NCBI GenBank assembly: GCA_903772945.1
Contig: CAICTM010000115.1
Location: forward strand, 1 to 64,000
Reading direction: 5' to 3'
Source: Seminavis robusta
Lineage: Eukaryota > Bacillariophyta > Bacillariophyceae > Naviculales > Naviculaceae
DNA length: 64,000 nucleotides
This document shows, piece by piece, positions 61,675 through 64,000 of this stretch. The position numbers were made by a program, and so were the translations under genes. Every line of letters starts with the position of its first letter. The first letter of the stretch is position 1. Below the pieces are notes generated by a model. That model made no database searches, was not told the origin of the DNA, and saw only the letters and a list, made by a program, of their open reading frames with translations.

Positions 61675-62608
61675 ATGTTTTCAGCACTCACCATGACCGA
61701 TGACAATGATTTGGTTACGGAGACTCAGTTTTTGGAATTGGGCCTCGAAAAAGCAGGATTCAGCAAGCCTGATAGATACAAACCACATTGTGCTATTGAA
61801 AGGTTTTCCAAAGTGTATGGAGCATTGCCAGTCGTTTGTCAGGAAATGTGGAAAGATCTTTGTATGTCGAACCAAGTCAGTTTTCGCTACCGTCTTACGA
61901 AACATGACAAGAAGCAACCTCGAAACCTCTTGATTGGGCTTCGATTCCTTTGGAAGGGTGAAGACTTTACGGATTTGGGTCTATTCTTTGGCCTAAAAAA
62001 AGCAAGCCACGTGAGCAAGATTGCCAAGAGATGGGCAGGAAAAATTCAAAGTCTTCTGATTTTGAAAACAGGAAGGCTCGAGGATCATGTCAACAGCCCT
62101 CTCATGATGCCATTCTCTCTCGATTGCACCATGTGCCCCATGACCGAACCTAGACCTTTTTCAACTATTTGGTCAGCTTGGAAGTTTGGAGGCAAGCCCG
62201 GTCTCAATTATGAGATTTTGCTTTGCATTGACAAGCCAAAGCTTGCATGGGTCTATGGGCCTCTCCCGCCAGGAAGGTACAACGATCTTTCTACGTTTCG
62301 CAAGAAGCTTAAGAAAAAGTTTCATGATTTGTTCCAGGCAAGAGAATCATTGCAGACAAGAGCTATCTTGGCGAGGGAGAACTCATCAGTATGCGAAACC
62401 CTTTTGATCCAGAGGAGATCAAGGAGTGGAAAGATAGAGTTTTAGCACGCCACGAATCCTTCAACGAATCATTGAAGTGCTATGATTGTTTGACAAAGAA
62501 ATGGCATCATGGTGTAGCAACCACAAGGTCGCATTCGAAGCTTGTTGTGCCGTGGTTTGCTACCATTTGGAGCACGACAAATTCATGCTGTTCGATCCTT
62601 ACTACTAG
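61675..62608 (+). pseudogene. IS5/Harbinger-like DDE transposase, two frameshifts
   Basis: Starts at ATG 61675 (MFSALTMTDD). The first catalytic Asp is in FSLDCTMCPMTEPRPF (about 62115), followed by KFGGKPGLNYEILLCID and WVYGPLPPGRYNDLS, the layout of the DDE superfamily members in algae and fungi (EPRPFS...GPGLRYEV...GPFPCG). The frame changes by one base near 62335-62346. The next frame reads IIADKSYLGEGELIS (second Asp) and LARHESFNESLKCYD (Glu). A second shift near 62511 leads to NHKVAFEACCAVVCYHLEH and a stop at 62606. The three catalytic residues are therefore all still present but in two frames. It cannot be expressed as one protein without correction, so it is decayed, or the assembly has errors here. 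Confidence 0.75.
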
Positions 62609-62670
62609 CAACTAACAAAGTGTAGACAATGAGTTGATGAATAGAACTTGAAGACTACATTCAGTATTGT

Positions 62671-62830
62671 CCATCACCCATTCATCACCCTTTCATCATG
62701 GATTCATCACGGATTCATCACCATTCATCACCATTCATCACATTTTCAACACTTTTCAACACTTTTCATCACGGGTCGTCGTCAATTCATCACCCGTGAC
62801 CCAGATTTTCATCACCGATTCATCACGGGA
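62671..62830 (+). repeat. Right array of TTCATCAC motif
   Basis: About ten copies of TTCATCAC and near variants, including CCATTCATCACATTTTCAAC, also present in the left array, in the same orientation as the left array. It starts about 60 bases after the transposase stop. Confidence 0.85.
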
Positions 62831-62837
62831 TTAGAAA

Positions 62838-63372
62838 AACCGGGACTAGGAAAACGGTATTGATAACACGACTTAAAATTTTAATCACTTTTCAGCGTGA
62901 ATGACATTTTTTCATCAACGGTAAGACCTTCCTGGTAGGAGTATGGTACGATGTACTTACATACTTGATCCCAATTCCGGTCCTTGCAACTTGCAACCAA
63001 CCCTATCGATGATCGAGGTGCTCTTGATCTCTACCGGTACGGCTAGTCTAACTCCTTTGATCCTCCCCGCCCTCCTCCCTTGCCACCCTCTCCCATCCTC
63101 ACCATAGTCCCCTCTAACCCATAGTAACTCCCCCGTTATAATGCACAGGATCGACAACTCCATCTTGCCGTACATCGTACCCTGACCTCGACTTCAATGC
63201 TCAGATATGAGGATGTAAACCCACTTCTCGCGTTAGAACCTGTATTATACGGGTAACGAGGGGCGCACTGTGCACACCAATGGCCACTCCAAACAGCAAC
63301 CTACCCATGCCTGAGCGGCTTCTGTAGCCAAGTCCCATGCCTTATTTGTGTCCATCAGGAAGAGGATTCTCC
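62838..63372. other. No gene seen
   Basis: About 530 bases with a C/T-rich stretch (63060-63120) and no supported frame, repeat or RNA signal. Confidence 0.45.
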
Positions 63373-63759
63373 CTAAACAACCCTGAACGGGTTGGTGCTT
63401 ACGCGTAAAGCCCCTGCGAATCGAGTCTCCCGAACCGCTGCCTTGCGTTTGTGTGCCACTGCAGGTTTAGCTTCAACGAGCATGGCACCCTTACGGCTGA
63501 TATCCGACGATGTTATCACGAGGCTGGATTGCGTAATCTTGCGGCTCGGGGAACGAATGGACCAATCTTCTCTGTTTTGTGAACAGACCGCAGCGATTTC
63601 TTCCAGGCGTTCCAGGATAGACAGATGCGCATGGAACGAATACTTCCTTATAACTTCACTCTCGTTGAATCGAATCGTGGCCTCTTTGGCTTCGGAGAAC
63701 TGAGGAGGCCGAATCGAATCAGCCCCATCTAGCCGCGAAGCTTGACAAGTTCTCGCCAA
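63373..63759 (-). CDS. Possible partial open frame, unknown
   Basis: The reverse frame of 128 codons lacks an ATG start (opens with TTG) and ends at 63373. It contains a helical-looking stretch KYSFHAHLSILERLEEIAAV and a basic end HKRKAAVRETRF. The forward strand has a comparable frame over the same bases, so coding is not established. It could be a fragment of a repeat element or the 3' exon of a gene whose other exons lie beyond the window. Confidence 0.2.
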   Translation of the reverse strand: MARTCQASRLDGADSIRPPQFSEAKEATIRFNESEVIRKYSFHAHLSILERLEEIAAVCSQNREDWSIRSPSRKITQSSLVITSSDISRKGAMLVEAKPAVAHKRKAAVRETRFAGALRVSTNPFRVV

Positions 63760-64000
63760 CCGAATTGTGTGTCAAGAGGGATGGATGATTCCGTGGCGTT
63801 TCGTCACTGCCGCGCCTGTTCGCGCCCGCTTCGTCCACACACAAGCGCATCCCAAGGAAACGAGAGCTTGTCATTCCAAGATGGACGGCGTTTCCTTTGA
63901 CAGCACCATTGGCCTGCTTCGGGGACCTGCGTTGCTGAAGCCTAGGTCATAACGGGACGGCACCTGCTTCACACCGTCGCCCATTCTACTGCCACATGTG

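Larger units (their letters stand above)
57641..62830. mobile_element. Decayed DNA transposon with same-orientation ATTCATCAC end arrays
   Basis: About 5.2 kb bounded by two arrays of the same short motif in direct orientation. It contains three genes: a forward gene directly after the left array, a reverse gene with a Gln-rich coiled coil, and a forward IS5/Harbinger-like transposase before the right array. The reverse gene and the transposase diverge from about 300 bases of shared upstream DNA; the first gene and the reverse gene converge. All three are broken by frameshifts. I could not find terminal inverted repeats or a target duplication, so the outer limits are those of the arrays only. 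Confidence 0.6.

Noticed and set aside
57641-62830. LTR retrotransposon reading of the two direct arrays
   Set aside because: The arrays are short iterons and not near-identical long repeats, there is no gag-pol, and the recognised enzyme is a DDE DNA transposase.

Overview
The window is nuclear DNA from a eukaryotic microalga, most likely a pennate diatom. Genes lie on both strands and are interrupted by short GT-AG introns, mostly 70-150 bases. Secreted proteins carry PSxxPS repeats, FAS1 domains, leucine-rich repeats or DUF285 (BspA-like) repeats. One N-terminus has an ANAF plastid-transit signature of the ASAFAP type. There is a stand-alone Helicase-associated (HA) repeat protein, and decayed retroelement 3' ends of a kind common in diatom genomes. 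The organism call is inference from protein style; no rRNA or organelle marker is present.

Layout. 0-10.5 kb: an acidic nuclear-type protein, a tRNA-Pro gene split by a 77-base insert, retroelement debris, a plastid-type NAD(P)-binding protein (reverse), a PT-repeat protein (reverse) and an FkbM methyltransferase (reverse). 10.9-25 kb: a cluster of surface or secreted proteins, namely a six-exon DUF285 giant, a metallophosphoesterase with EF-hands, a six-exon protein with four FAS1 domains and a triple-repeat secreted protein. 25-34.3 kb: retroelement tails, a membrane protein, a 405-base MITE-like element, an ATRX/Rad54-like SNF2 ATPase with a CW zinc finger, and a basic low-complexity protein. 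35.8-41.1 kb: a 22-exon receptor that joins a class III nucleotide cyclase to a class I cyclic nucleotide phosphodiesterase. 41.9-48.9 kb: a single-exon 2330-residue protein that joins an SNF2-type helicase to an HhH-GPD DNA glycosylase. 49.2-50.2 kb: a decayed copy of part of that helicase, abutting a retroelement tail. 50.4-57 kb: a propeller/LRR secreted protein, an HA-repeat protein and a CAP-domain protein. 57.6-62.8 kb: a decayed DNA transposon with three genes, bounded by same-orientation arrays of an ATTCATCAC motif. 62.8-64 kb: little that can be called.

How the genes work together. No operons exist here. Two themes recur: cell-surface or secreted proteins (DUF285, FAS1, LRR, triple-repeat, PT-repeat, receptor cyclase) and DNA maintenance or chromatin (SNF2-CW, helicase-glycosylase, possibly the first gene). 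The strongest candidates for something unusual are the tRNA-Pro gene with a spliceosomal-looking intron in its T-stem, the helicase-glycosylase fusion, the cyclase-phosphodiesterase receptor, and the transposon with direct-repeat ends. All exon models were built by eye from splice signals, reading-frame continuity and family motifs; none was tested against transcripts.
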